The notes under the pieces are model-generated. The model did no database searches, had not been told where the DNA came from, and worked only from the letters and a program-made list of their open reading frames with translations. A DNA stretch of 64,000 nt, taken from positions 2,326,308 to 2,390,307 of the forward strand of contig NW_006763291.1 of assembly GCF_000218685.1 (NCBI RefSeq), read 5' to 3'. Made by a program: the position numbers and the translations under genes. This stretch comes from Serpula lacrymans var. lacrymans S7.9. Lineage: Eukaryota > Basidiomycota > Agaricomycetes > Boletales > Serpulaceae. Of this stretch, positions 1 to 12,500 are shown piece by piece. The first letter of the stretch is position 1. Every line of letters begins with the position of its first letter.

Positions 1-51
1 AGACACGTTCATTGGAAATATGGAGTAGAGGCATAAATACCCAAAACTTAC

Positions 52-254
52 TTGTAGGCGGTATAACTGGTGTTAAAAATCTGCTTGACAGCATCCTGTT
101 GGATTGATGCATTTGCAGGCAAGGTCAGGCCTGGCTTTTGAACGTTTCCAGCATGGACAGCAGGCAAACTGGCGGAAGAGACAGCCAGCGCTGCCAGGAA
201 CCAACGACGAAAAGACATGTCTTTGAAGTTTGAACAAGAAAGAGGTTTGTTCAA
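52..254 (-). CDS. Probable GH47 alpha-1,2-mannosidase, first exon only (partial)
   Basis: Only the first exon is visible; the gene leaves the window on the left. It starts at ATG 252-254. A positively charged stretch and hydrophobic core (residues about 17-35, ending SLPAVHAG) form a signal peptide, so the product is secreted or enters the ER. The mature start has the pattern QDAVKQIFNTSYTAYK, which resembles the N-terminal helix of fungal class I mannosidases, where an A/G-FGHDD segment normally follows. The exon ends at a clean GTAAGT donor (first intron base 51). The family trims alpha-1,2-linked mannose from N-glycans or secreted glycoproteins. With only 68 residues and no catalytic motif in view, the family call is an inference. 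Confidence 0.5.
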
Positions 255-913
255 GTTGGGGCACCTTCAACCGAGCGAGATGATATTTATATTATGGCAT
301 CCTGGTCGACACGCTAGTCAGTGCTTCGGTCTCCTGAATTTGTCACTGCCACTTCTTAATCCTTGTGGTCGTATTCGGAAGTATCAATCTGCGATTTGTA
401 TTGAACGTGACCGTACCTTTCTTGAGATTTAGGTCGCATGATGAGGCGAACATTCTGTTCTCGATGGCCACAAGGCCGATGGCATAAAAAACACAGAGAA
501 CAGTTCCCACTCGAACACGCGACTGACCTTCTCACATGACCGCTGTGGCTGTGTTCCCTCAATATCTGGTCCATACGATTCTTATCGACATCCATAAATC
601 ACTCATGGTTTCTACGTCAGACGACGCTGGAAATCAGAATCGTTTTACGTGCATATAGCATGCGTGTCCTGAATAAGTCTTTGGTATGGCGGGAATTCGC
701 ATTGTAGAAGGATGCTGGATTCTGCGTACCGTCACTACTACATCCAAACTACAACTGGCCCAAAGAAACACTCGACTGGTATGATTGAACTCGTGCGCAT
801 CGCCAACGGACCGTATGGAAAATACCCGTGCAAACCTACCTCGGGAAACGATATTCCAAGTCTGATTTCTTCCAAGCCTCACTTCGATCTTTCCGATATT
901 TCCTGTCCCCTAC
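255..913. other. Intergenic region between the mannosidase promoter and the F-box gene end
   Basis: About 660 bp. It should hold the promoter of the minus-strand mannosidase and the 3' UTR of the minus-strand F-box gene. Short open frames here (for example plus-strand 712-999) overlap the last F-box exon and look like chance. I see no RNA gene or repeat. Confidence 0.5.
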
Positions 914-3627
914 TTAGCTCCGAAACAATCTCACACTTAAATGCGACGGCGGTTGATAGAACAAGTCTTCGTCCCGTAGTAGTTCAATATGGTGCCTAAA
1001 CACAATGGGCGGTCAGCTTGCGTAACCGTGATTGCGCACGCGTGATTGCAACTCACTTGTTCTTTGCGTGTGATCTCAATCCATCGAAGCTGAAGAATTG
1101 TATCTTTTTATGACGCTTCGCTTCTTCGCTCGCCGAAGGGAATGCGGTGGCCGCCCGTGCAGTGTCTCGACCTTCACGGGGAACCGTATCATATGATGAG
1201 ATTTCTGGCCTGATATCACCGCCTGGTAAACAATGTCGGCATCCATAAACACGGAGTTCCCGCTGCTTCTTAGATCGATAGCTGAGGTTCATCAATGTGG
1301 CAGAACGCCCTTCCAAAATGGGAAATATGTTGATAGAAAATATATCTCTTTCTGCTTCTAGTTCAACTTTCATCTCATCGTGCCGATGAGCATGACCAAC
1401 CTATAATGTCAAACATGAGTACTGTTCTATGAATAGAGAAAGGAGAGAGCAGGTGCGTACAAGACAGCTAAAACCCATCACAATCTTGGCAGAACAAGAC
1501 AAGCACTTGAACCGAGGGCCAAAGCTCTTGACAACATCCGCCGAACTCGGATCGTCTTCTCTCGCTCCGCATAGAGTAAGAGCCTGAGAGATGACTCGAA
1601 TTGCCTCCACATGAGAGTATTTTAAGTCAGACAAACTAAGAATAAACCAAATAAACACACCTTTTCATCCTTCACAAAATCTTCAACTCTCCAGCTACCC
1701 TGCTTTGCTTCCTTCTCTGAAAGATGAGGGCATTGATGCGCACAAACACCCTCGAAGTCAAGGCATCCATCGTTGGAGTACTTCTTAGCCACTCTGTCAC
1801 ACCTTTTACACTTGAATCGGGCGGTTAGCCTCTTGACAGGAGACAGCTTCTTGGTGCTGGCACTCTTCCAATTCGGATATCCAAGTTCACTGGAAAGAGC
1901 ATCTACTACAGGCTCCATCCATTTTCTCAGGTCACCCTGAATCAACTCTGCTATTAATAGGGAATTCTTTAAGTCTCCAGCAAAACTGTTGTTTGAAGTT
2001 CCGACTTTCCCTTGAACTAGCTGCATGACGGGTAACTTACGAAATTCCGCGAGCGTGGGGAGTACAAAATTTCCCTCTGACTTGAGGCGATTAAAGTGTT
2101 GCTCTACTTCAATCCTGCGGCGTCGATAATAGTGCTCGTTCATGCTTCGCTGCCGGCGTTCCGTCATGTTGAGTAGTTGTGCCTCCACGTCTTCCCGAAC
2201 CAACGAGAAATCTACCATAGCTATTAAGCGAGGCCAAGTGCGAAATAAAGGCCTTACTAACCTGTTGGGTTTAACTCTTCCAGTACATTGGTCTTATGCC
2301 TGTGCAATGAACCGTAGGCTTCACAATTCAAAAGATCATGTATATTCCAACCTTCTTGTCTTGCAAGTGCTTGAGTCCTGTCATATCGTTAATCTCAATA
2401 TCTTCTACCGTGTTATGTAGAGCCTACCAGGACTGGTTTTTCCCTTTCACACGTCGCCGTAATTTTTCGTGAGCTTCTTTCCAGTCCATCAATGCCACAG
2501 CCAACTTGATCATAACGCACGTTACAGGCATGTATGTGTCCAAAGGGAGTTTGCTCCTCACCGTCATAATCTGATGCAATCTCTTGATATGGGCTTCGCA
2601 TTGCTGTATTAACGTGAGTCCCAAAAGAGGAGTAAAACTTCCTGAAATATCACCTTCGCCACTGCTGACGACTTCGGACTACTTTGAAATATACGATACT
2701 CATCGAAGAAATGATTCCAGTCAGATCTACGCAAGAGGACTTGCACGTCTGGCCCTAGTTACATACGTAAAAGTGAAGTAGTATTCTCCGTTTCAACGGA
2801 ATAACTTACAGTTTTGAGTCAATGGGGAGAAGGGTGCTATCAATACGTCAGTCGGAGAAAAGCGAGTTATTTCTACTGTGGACTTACCAAAACATCGACT
2901 AGATTCCGCATAAGGTACCCAGATGACATCGCGTACATTATTGTCTTTGTAGATCAGCGAAGCATCAACCAGAGAACCGCTGTATAGATAGAACATAAGT
3001 GGGCGTAACATCTCAGAAATGGAAGGTCCAGACCTGATGAACTTCTTCCTGCATTCAGGCTGGACAAACAATTTTTGAGAGCTTGTTCTCTGAAGAAAGA
3101 AAGGTTCCCATACCTTCTTGCAGAGACGCAGGCGAAGAGCAAATGACACGTACATAGCATTCGTCTGCTGTTTGCAGATCTGAAACCCATCACGAATCAG
3201 CATACAGCCAGATTTAACGCTATATATTGATATAAAGACGCACTTCACACTCGCCCCCTCCAAACAAAAATGCGGCATACCCTGCTTCTGAGAAATTAGG
3301 TGTAGGGTCGGGTAGAGGTCGAGGCAAACAAGTCATTCGGACATTCCGCCATATGTAATCAGAAGAAGGATTGTTAACAAGCGTCGCACAGAAGTACTTG
3401 CTACACCGCGCTACCGCCAAGACATCTCGAGGAGATCTTGTAAGTATCAATATCTCTGCGAGTAGCTCCAGAGGCACACAGGCGAAGAGGCACGGCACAA
3501 CACGGGCGTCTTCAACAGAATTCCCAGAGGCGCCCTCCAAAAACAATCTCGGTTTCTTATCTTGGCGACCGCTAGGGGTTGAAAAGCGACCTTGCTCTGT
3601 GAGCGGCAGAGCCATACCTTGAGGCAT
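914..3627 (-). CDS. F-box protein with Cys-rich C-terminal region, 11 exons
   Basis: Likely a substrate-receptor subunit of an SCF ubiquitin ligase. My exon chain is 3244-3627, 3114-3179, 2888-3059, 2810-2836, 2654-2748, 2428-2603, 2262-2377, 1661-2220, 1461-1604, 1057-1400 and 914-995. It sums to 2166 nt, exactly 722 codons, with GT..AG at every junction. Near the N-terminus VPLELLAEILILTRSPRDVL..IWRNV is an F-box. It is followed by the family motif YAAFLFGGGECEICKQQTNAMY and CKKPECRKKF once introns are removed. The middle has EGWNIHDLLNC and a basic coiled stretch. The C-terminus has CKRC, CLSC and CRHC pairs and ends LRSHAKNKHHIELLRDEDLFY, a C2H2-like finger typical of this basidiomycete family. 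An alternative ATG at 3669 would add 14 residues. Target unknown. Confidence 0.85.
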
Positions 3628-3972
3628 TGCGGTAAATCCAAATACATAGGCATTATTTGCAGGATCCATTGCGATTTTTGAGCACTTCTTGTGTGTTAAA
3701 ATGAACTGCGGGGGGGAGAGAACTACAGGGTCTGTGTAAAGCTGGAAGAATACATGGATTTTATTCATGGGAGCACTCTCGAGAGGCGTGGTTCTCCGCA
3801 AGAACGCGAGAAAGTCCGGCTTGAAATCTAACCCTAACCTCGACTAAAAGTACCTATACATTTTTCCGGTCAAGCTACTACCCACTCCACCCGCTTTCGC
3901 GTGGCGACAAGCGTCTGAAAATAAATACAAAATTTCCCATATTATATCGCTGAAACGTTCTGCAGCGACTCT

Positions 3973-5202
3973 CTAAAGTTCTACGTGGACAACTTCAGTG
4001 GGAGAAGTATCTATAGTCCGCGTTATGGTAGATATAATCGACGAAAGTGGTGACTCTGGGTCAAAACTCTGTCCATCATTCCAATCACGGACCGTGGGCT
4101 GATCCGCAAAACTCGTAGCGACAGAAGAGGCTGATAGCAACGTATTAGATGCCGCCGCTGAGAGGAGTAGAGCTGGACAGTACACCACCTTTCTCCGAAA
4201 CAATATCCTGGGAGGAACTTCCGAAAGGGATAAAGCGTGTCCACCAAAATGCAATTTGCAGTCCTCGGCCGATAACACGCTGTGAGAGGATAAACAGGAC
4301 GACCAGGAAAAAGAAGCTAAGTGCAAATATGAGAATGAGACGATCGAGCCAGTCTGTGTCTTCGAGTGCTGTTATAAGTTGTTTAGAGGTCCCCAACATG
4401 TTCGTGAGCATATCGTGGGTGGTCGAAGTTGACCGTAACGTCGCAGTGGAGGACTCTGTATATCGTGTAATTAAACCGATGTCTATTTATATAGGAAATA
4501 AACGTACCCAGCATTTGAGCTGAAAGCACAGACTGTTCAAGTTCTTTCTGCATAAGACCAAGAGTCCTTTGCAATGCTGCGGTAACATCGTTATTGGCTT
4601 TCATGAGCGCATCGTCTCTATTTGCCAGTGTCATAAAAGATACGCGGGAAGATATAAGCACATTGACATACCCTGCTCCCCCGTTCGATATCTGCTTCTC
4701 CTGGACAGATGAACTTGAAGAGCGGAGAAGCTCCTCTCGATTTGAATAGCCTCGAGCATCAATAGCTCGCTTTGAAATCAAAAGAGCAGCTCGAGACTCC
4801 TTCTTTATGCTGCGATTATCAGTGAGTGGGTGCGTTTCAAAGAATGATGTATTGTGACCTGCCTTGCAAGGGAATTTGTTAGCTCGTTTACGATCTTCCG
4901 CAGCTCTCTCCGGCCATTGTCACTACACTGGTCCTCAACAGAGATATCTAACTCCTAGTTTACAAACCAACGACAATGACTTTCTGCGCGGAAGTTGAAT
5001 GTAAAACACACACCTCAATCTGTCGTGCAAGTACCTCAATGTCCTCTCGTACCTCCGTTGCCAGGTTTTGTTGAATGTGTAGTGACTCGTTACATGACTT
5101 GAGACGTGGAATCTGGAATTCAAGAAGATCTTTCTGCCGCCGTCTCACAGAAGATAATAGGTCTAGAGTCTCGCTGTAGATTTCACTGGGCAGCGGTGGC
5201 AT
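3973..5202 (-). CDS. sec20: Sec20-family ER SNARE, 6 exons, ending HVEL
   Basis: Sec20 (BNIP1 in animals) is a Qb-SNARE for Golgi-to-ER retrograde fusion, acting with Ufe1 and Use1. Exons 5014-5202, 4859-4933, 4672-4802, 4508-4617, 4189-4455 and 3973-4130 sum to 930 nt (309 residues) in one frame. The N-terminal half is helical with heptads. The SNARE stretch runs through LMQKELEQSVLSAQMLESST..LRSTS..DMLTNML. A single membrane anchor follows (LILIFALSFFFLVVLFIL), then RGLQIAFWWTRFIP. The last intron (4131-4188, branch-like TCTAAT, acceptor ATCAG) is inferred. If it is retained, translation stops at 4145. Splicing it joins a luminal tail ending VVHVEL, resembling the HDEL that ends yeast Sec20. 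The start gives MPPLPSEIY. Neighbours are unrelated. Confidence 0.85.
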
Positions 5203-5465
5203 AATTTGAAAGGTCGGTATTGTTGTGGACGTAGAGTACTAGTGGCGTGCCACAAGCCTACATACACGCGACAGTTTACTGTGACTGCTAAGAGACACGT
5301 GTGTCATTGCAAAAGGTGCCACCTTGGGTACCGACGCTGGTCGCTGTAATAAAAAAGAAAAGTAATAGTAGGCATATAAATTCGATTCATCTATGCTAAA
5401 TTATGGTAACATGGTAAAACCCAGGAAGCTCGATATGATAACATTTTGAACGAGTTACCAAAGAA

Positions 5466-8092
5466 CTAAGTCACCCACCCACCCCTCCTAGCCTCCATTA
5501 GCAGTGCAGTATCCTCCGGAACCAGATCGATTCCCTCAGCTAATGCATCATCAATAAATTGTTCAGCAAGCTTAATGTGGTCTTGCATAGCGTCCCCCGA
5601 TATCCATTCCGCCATCGAGATGGGATATCTAGTCACGAAGGCATCAGCCATTCAGGAAAACATTTTATACATGACTTGTTTAAATGTCCTTGAAAATGAG
5701 CTCACCCTTCCCATTTAACAAGCCAAATAAACTGCTGCCGGCCCACTTGTTTCCTCCCTACGATACGTTCCACGAAATATTCATCAGGGTCTAAACCTTG
5801 CTCAGCGTAGCCACAGTCAGGTCTCCTACAGCGCTCGCTAGGCTTGAGCAATCCCTTGTCGTCTGACCATATTGGAAGTCAGCACACAAAAATATGAAGT
5901 GATAACATTACACGCACTCTTGCTGCTGTAACGAGAGAAACGTATTGAAAAACGTATTGAAATGCCAGTAACGACAAAAATTCAGACACACTTACCTGCA
6001 TGGTGGGCAAAGGAACGTCTCATCCCTTTCGAGCCGCTCATCGCCTACCACTATACCTACACAACCATAGTGGTACCACGCTTTGCATCTGAAACATAGA
6101 TGAGCAAACGCAAGTATCTGTCATACTTATGGCGTACCCATCACATTGTATGAACTTGAATTTAAGAAAAATATGCAAATGGTTATCATGCAAACGATGC
6201 GACTGCATACATTCCATACCTGTCTGTTGAACTCGCTATCTTTTCGAGGAATAGTTGGCCATGCGCAGCAAAGCTTTCGCGGCGACTTCGAGGCTGACTT
6301 CGTGACCCGGGTATTCTGCTTCTTCCTAGATTTTCCTCGGTGACGTTTCGATGTCGACTCGGCAGGATTTTGGTTTTGTGCCTTCCTTTTTTTGCTCAAT
6401 CCTTGAGTAGCTTTCACGGGTTTCTTTGCCATCAGTACAAGCTCTTCAATGGAAGGCCCGGGGCCAGGATCCGAGTTTAACTTTGAAGCTAGGTCGCTCA
6501 AAGACGACAGTGGAGATAGAGGAAGGTCTTTTGGGTATACCATCGGAGAACCCCTACTCGACATTACTCGGAGTACTTCCCCAACCTCTTCCTCCTCTGA
6601 CAGGCTTTCCAAATGAATCGCCCCACCTTCCCCAGATCCTTTACCATCCGTTATTTCGACGAACAGCATATCCGGTGGTGTGGGAAGCCGGTCAACCGGG
6701 GAATCGTCTTCCCTTCCCTCATTCGAGCCGCCTAATGTGTCTACAGGATATGACATAGACGGAACGGATGAGGGTGAGCTCGAGCTGGCACGCGACATAG
6801 CAAAGGGGTCCGTGGAGTCCTGATTCAAAGAAGAGGGTTCTGGTAGGTCTAGCAAGCTCACATGGGATAGACCAAGGGCATGATTTCGTAGTGCAGCCAC
6901 CGTGCCATCAGGCGTCGCCTTACGAGGCCGCTGTAAAAGTCTAAAACCTTCGGAAGAATATGTGTTGAAAGCTACACAAAAATTGTTAGCCATACCTTGC
7001 CCTTCCTGAAGTCGAGAATCACGTACGCGGTCCGGAAGAAGAATGTGAGCTGGGTGCTGACGAAAGCTGGGATTAGGATGTGAGGTGATAAAGTCAAATT
7101 ACTACCTGCCTGCTCGGGACCAGTCTGCGGGGCTTAAGGTCCTAGAAGGTGACGCATAACGCGTTCTCCCGTATTGTATTAATGATGCGCCAGGCGCCAC
7201 TGAGTCTGAGAAAAGGCTAGGGGTCGAAACACGGTCTACGAGAAGTCATGATCAACTCGGAGGTGTGATAGTGGTAAACTCACTGTTGGAAGGGGTATAG
7301 TGGGGACAAAATGATTCACTTATAGATTTACTCACGTCTGATTTTGTGGATTGTGTTGGATGTGATCCTTCTGTCACTACACCAGCATCTAGTACACGGC
7401 TAAGGTTCTAAGTATCAATAAATCGACTCGCGCATACCTTTTATTTTAGGCTCGAGGTGTTGAGATGAGCTGGTCTCTGTTACGAGATATTATGCCAAAG
7501 GTCGAAACCAACTTTAAATGAAGCCAAGAAGAAGGAGCCAAGACGTACGCGCTACTGTAGGCTCCAAATGCTTTTCTTGGGCAAGACCTTCGACAGTATG
7601 TTCAATCGAGAACAGTCTTTCCATGATTGTCGTCAGGTCTAGGCTTTTTGCAACATTTCCCACCACTTCTTCGAGATGAATAATGCGATCCCGTGTCTCC
7701 CTGACCTCCGCCATATGAAGTTCATGTAACCGTTCAAATGATTTGACAGCTTCTTGAGTATCTGATTGACATTTGTCAGTCGCGACTTGCACGGTCTGCG
7801 ACAGGCTTAGTACTTCTGCTTGTAAGGTTTGTACCTGGTCGGTCGTGTGTTGTTGCAGTGAACTGAAAAGAGGTTCGAATTTCTGCAGGATGGCGTCGGA
7901 TAAGCTTGAGATTTGTTGCGCTGATGACTGTCGAGTCTGTTGCGGAGGTGGATATGGAATTCCTCCAGAGAAATGGCGTTGGAGAGAATGACTTGACATG
8001 AACCCGTCAAAGTGGGCAGTACTAGTCCCTGGCAGTACTTCAAATAGGGTTTTGGGGTGATGTGGACAATCTATTTCATCATTGGTTTGCAT
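5466..8092 (-). CDS. PHD-finger and chromodomain nuclear protein (5' exon structure tentative)
   Basis: A probable chromatin reader. The secure part is the 3' half. Exon 6220-7066 is Ser/Pro/acid-rich with nuclear-localisation-like KKRK and KRHRGKSRKKQ. A 17-nt micro-exon (6138-6154) supplies FIQCD(G). The next exon gives CKAWYHYGCVGI..DETFLCPPC, completing a PHD finger, though the first Cys pair reads KLCCAW and is atypical. Exon 5706-5862 then 5466-5628 encode a chromodomain (EYFVERIVGRKQV..LVKWEGY..AEWI) with the aromatic cage positions Y, W and Y present. The junction between PHD and chromodomain exons (5863-5995) is unresolved: direct joining shifts frame, so a very small exon is needed. 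Upstream, 7514-8092 encodes a coiled-coil segment starting MQTNDEIDC that I chain to this gene tentatively through small exons; it could be separate. Target histone mark unknown. Confidence 0.65.
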
Positions 8093-8317
8093 TTGAGAGG
8101 ACCCACCCCACAGTGAAAACGATAACGAACTAGATCAAAGATAGTGTCAGTTTGAACGTTCCAAGTTGCTACTTGCAATTGACGAAAGCTGCGGCATTGG
8201 ATTGGCCGTACTGAAAGCACGACGCCCATTAACGCAAACAATCCAAAATAACGCGACTCGCCGTAACCACAATTTCGTTTGTACTAGTGCACTATAGCCT
8301 GGTATGTTTCAGAAAAA

Positions 8318-8944
8318 ATGAGTGGTTCTCAAAGGAGCAAGCCTGACGGTCCTACTGGCTCGCGCATAGATGAACATGGGATCCATGGCGAAAAGGCTGT
8401 CGACACCAAAATCGCTGCCAACGCCCGCATCAGCACCAGTAATATCACATCCAGAGACTCGGCCATAAGGTCCTGGGTCCAAGAAACCCAGCATGCCTTG
8501 CCCCCAGAGGAGAATCCGGTTGCGTTCCGCACTCGCTCTTCGTTGCGATCGTGTGCCCTAGGTCTCTCGGTCTCTCAGGTCCTCTCCTCCTCGCGATCGT
8601 CTCCGTCCACCGTAGCGCCTCATTTCGACGCTTCTCTGATATACATGTCCGAAAGCACTCTCGTTCAAGAAATCCACAGACTGGAAATGGAGATCAGCGA
8701 GACAAAAATCGAGATTCAGCGCTTGGGGCTAATCGCGACACAAGGATTTTCGGGTTCGAAGGAGAAGGGGAACAGCTTAAAGAGTCGGAGTAGTAGAGGG
8801 AAGAGCTTGCGGTCTCGTGGTACGATGGAAAGGACTGAGTCGTGTGCGAGACGTGTCACTGAACAAGCCAAACACCACGAGAGGAAGCTGCAGAAGAATG
8901 CGGTTAATACACGCAAAGCTGTCAAGGACGAGCAATACATATAG
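8318..8944 (+). CDS. Small coiled-coil protein of unknown function
   Basis: A single uninterrupted 208-residue reading frame starting MSGSQRSKPDG, transcribed away from the PHD/chromodomain gene with about 225 bp between the starts. Residues about 105-145 (STLVQEIHRLEMEISETKIEIQRL) form a short coiled coil. The C-terminal third is very basic and Ser/Arg-rich (SLKSRSSRGKSLRSRG) and could bind nucleic acid or act as a nuclear signal. I do not recognise the family. Lack of introns is unusual next to such intron-rich genes, so it could be an over-called frame, but its composition is protein-like. Confidence 0.45.
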   Translation: MSGSQRSKPDGPTGSRIDEHGIHGEKAVDTKIAANARISTSNITSRDSAIRSWVQETQHALPPEENPVAFRTRSSLRSCALGLSVSQVLSSSRSSPSTVAPHFDASLIYMSESTLVQEIHRLEMEISETKIEIQRLGLIATQGFSGSKEKGNSLKSRSSRGKSLRSRGTMERTESCARRVTEQAKHHERKLQKNAVNTRKAVKDEQYI

Positions 8945-9599
8945 GTGGCCATCGTGGGCGGCACCAAAATACTCAGAGGTGTGCCAGCAAAATAAGAGCG
9001 GCCTCCAGACCGAGTGGGTGGTCAGAAGCAAGATATCCTCGTGTCGAGGCCACACCAGGTTGAAGTGCAACCCTCGCTTTGCCAACCTCTTTGGCGGTCA
9101 CGGTTGTGCTTGCAGGTCACCGACCTGAGTCTGAGGCTTTGACACCGTGTATTTCCCTCAAGCGGTCACCGTACCACCGTCCCCCATCTCCACATTCTTG
9201 CTCCACCACATACCAATCATTTGCTCGAAGGACATTTCATTCATCATCTCTCACGCTCATCATTGAATCAACCTCCACATCTTCATTCTGCAAACGTATT
9301 CTGCTGCGTTGCATTTCTCGTGTCATACTTCCTTCTGGACTAACTTTAATGCCTCAACTTAGCCTTAGAAATTCCCTGTTCCATCCAAAGATAGTACCGT
9401 GGTATCGTGACTGTTCAATGTATCCGAGTCTATCTTTATTCACCTGCTATTATGGTTGTGGAAGCTGAAGGTCAAATAAATCTGCAGTCCTTTGGGACAC
9501 GGTTTCCCATTGATAGCAGAACTCATGGGGTGAAAATGAGCCTCGAAAGACTGATGGTAACGTTAACATCACAGATTCACTTTACAACAAGTCGCTGAA
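8945..9599. other. Intergenic stretch up to the duplication edge
   Basis: No convincing gene. Between about 9170 and 9440 the plus strand is pyrimidine-rich (many TCATC and CCTC runs), like a fungal 5' leader. It is followed by a short open frame from about 9452 (MVVEAEGQINL) that reaches the edge of the 4.2-kb duplication near 9600. This could be the cut-off 5' end of a gene lost at the duplication breakpoint, but the evidence is weak. Confidence 0.3.
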
Positions 9600-12500
9600 T
9601 ACATGAATACACTAGGAGACATTCAGGGGTCACAGAAAGGGAATTCCAAAACGTTATCAGGCTTTACAGCGGAGTTTGTGGATCTTCCAGTCTTTCTTCT
9701 GACATCCTGAAGAACAATACCGCACCTTCTTGCACACCGTGCACATTTTCAACTTGGGTTTGCCTTTTCCTCTGCACACGAAGCATCTATACGCGGCTGG
9801 ATCACGGCCCACCGTCTCCAGGTAAGAAACCGCGAACAGCGGGGACAACGCGATCCTGGTCACATATGGAGCTAGCGGTTTCCACATGTTCACCTTATTC
9901 ATGCCCTCGACATCCTTTCCCCTTCCACAACTGCATAGAGGGTTCTTCTCCATATCCTCCGTAAGCGGGATTTTGCCCTGAGCCTTGTACTCACAGTTCT
10001 CCCCGTGCGACCACGATCTGCACCTCTCAACAAAAGCAGGTATGAGTTGCTTCCAGGTTTGCATCTCCCCCTCGAAGACACGAACATTTCCCATATTTCC
10101 CTCGAAAACAAGTTTCGCAAAGGGCTTCTCAATTTTGATCAAGAGCTCGTGAGTAAGCGGGAGAACGTATCCATCGCAGATAACTGTATGAGATGCTAGG
10201 TCATATCTCAATTCACTGATAAAAAATATAGTGTCGCAGTTATTCGTCGCCTCATCTCGCAGGGCAAAAAGTCGCCGTGGGGGTCCACCCTGGATACCTG
10301 CATATCGAACAAAGATGGTATGCAGAGTATCCTTCACGAACATAAGAGCATCACTCCTGTGCTTTTTCCTATTTGACCGTTCACGGGACGACAGCATGGA
10401 ACCAACGTGAGGGTTGAGCCACTGGCCGATCTTTGGTCCTTTTATATCAAGGACTGGCAAGCGAGGCAAATTGATGCGATGGATACTCCAAGAATTGAAG
10501 ATGCCTCCTGCATCAATCACGGGGAACGGATTGATCTTCATACCGTCAGGTTTCAGTGTCCGGGAAGCAGGGACCACAACCTATCCACATCCACTCCACA
10601 TTTCAGCGTACGTTCAAAAATATCATGTGAAGGTTGTAAAGACCTACCTCAATATATAAAGACTTTCTAGCAAGGCGAAGCTTATTGGCACTTCCCGATA
10701 CAGGGAAAGGAAAAATAACGTCCTGCTCGCGACTGCCAAGAGTTATTCTCATTACACAAGGAGATACCTGTGCTACCTGAGGAGCAGCCCCGGACTGGAA
10801 TAGTCGCTTTGATTCTATATCGCTGACGGAGACTCTACAGGTCAAAGAAGCAACTAGCTCGCACTGTTCATCCAGCTCGACGACTGCGGCACTTAGTTCT
10901 CCTATTTGAGAGAGAAGGCCTTTTATAGCAGGAGCAGGGGGTGATGGTGAAGCCTGGGGCTTTTTGGAGGGTAATGGATACTCAGGCAAAACATGGACTA
11001 GAGACTCGTCCATAAGTTTCGCGCTGAAAATGGTAAGCTTCATACCAAGCTTGCTCATTAGGATTACTGTAGCAGGCGTACTCCTAATTGTGAGGCACAC
11101 ATTGAGGTTTTCTGGAGGCTCGATATCCGTAAGGAGCCTCGTGGGCATTGTAAATGATACCACAAGAGATGACGTTCCAGACCAACCCTTGGTATCCTCC
11201 TCGAATACAACTCTCGGGTTTGCTTTTGTGCCCATCGAGATTGCCCTCCCAAATGCCACATGTATTGCAGTAAATGTGTTTTGGCACCAACTGCCTGTAA
11301 CATCAGCCTGTAGTGGTGGTGTGCCTATTTCTTCTGTCGAATGTTCGAGGACTGCTAGATTTTCACGGGGAATGACAAGAACAATTCTTGCAATGGGAGT
11401 AACAGTTTCCCAGTGTGATAGTCTGCCCAGTTTAGCCAGTTTCATACGATAGATAGGGAAAGTGAAAACGCCGTGACGGTACAGCAGCCCGCACAAGTCT
11501 TGATAATTGAGTGTATCCATTCGAAGTGTCTGGTCTGCATCCTCTAGATCGAAAAATCGATCCATGATTTCCATCCACGTTTCCTCAGAGACAGCAAGCC
11601 TATCTCTGACAAGACGAAGCAAAAGCACAAAACTCTCGCGAATGTAATGAACGATGTTCGAGCTTCTGACGGCGTTTAACAGGTTACCTTGGTTAAGTCT
11701 CCAAAAGTGCATAGCGTCCTCCTGCTCAAATAACTCGTGATATATATCGTAGAGAAGTGTTCCAAGCTGACGTGAATCAAAGACAGGAGGTTGAATATTT
11801 GTAATGTATGGGGACGCAATGGTATCTCCAGAAACAGGTGCCTTCCACGTCGTTACTTGATGGTATTGCGGCACATTCTGCTTCTCTTTAGTGAGCTGCT
11901 GATACACAATCATTTCATGAGTGTTGGATCGTGTAGTGAAGCCAGACAGATAGTCAACTGGACACAAGCCAAGTAAGAGACCGACAGCAGTCAAATCGGC
12001 ATATAAATGCTCTGCAAACTCCTTTGTCCCATCCAGTCTATGGAACAACAAAGACTCGGCGTAGAGTACGCTAGACGGAGAAGGGGACAAAAGTGGAATT
12101 GAAGCGACCAAGACGTTGAGAAGTCCGACATGATCATCTAGATTCGAGGTGTCGATGACATTGAATGAAGCAGGCGCACCACCAGATAGATATTCGTCTC
12201 CACTAAGGTGGATCAATTGCGTTTTCCACTGCGCAACTGGTAAGCCCGTTTTAAGGGTTCCTGTGAGAGCAAAACCTCGAAGCGCACGGCATACAAGATT
12301 GACGTCCCCTACGATGAAGCGGATGATAGGGCGAGAAGAGGAAGAAAGTGATACAGAGTAAGCAGAGCACCAATCGTTGAACTCAGCTTTAGCAGCCTTG
12401 ACGACGTCAGCAACAGATGTCGATCCTCTCGTATTACCGAACAAGGCAGCGAGGTGGAAGGGTGTCATTGGGTCAGTTCCATAGTGGACGGAGAAACGCT

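Noticed and set aside
9079..9468. Plus-strand open frame of 129 codons
   Set aside because: Ser/Leu-rich translation of a pyrimidine-rich stretch, with no motif; looks like a leader or chance frame.
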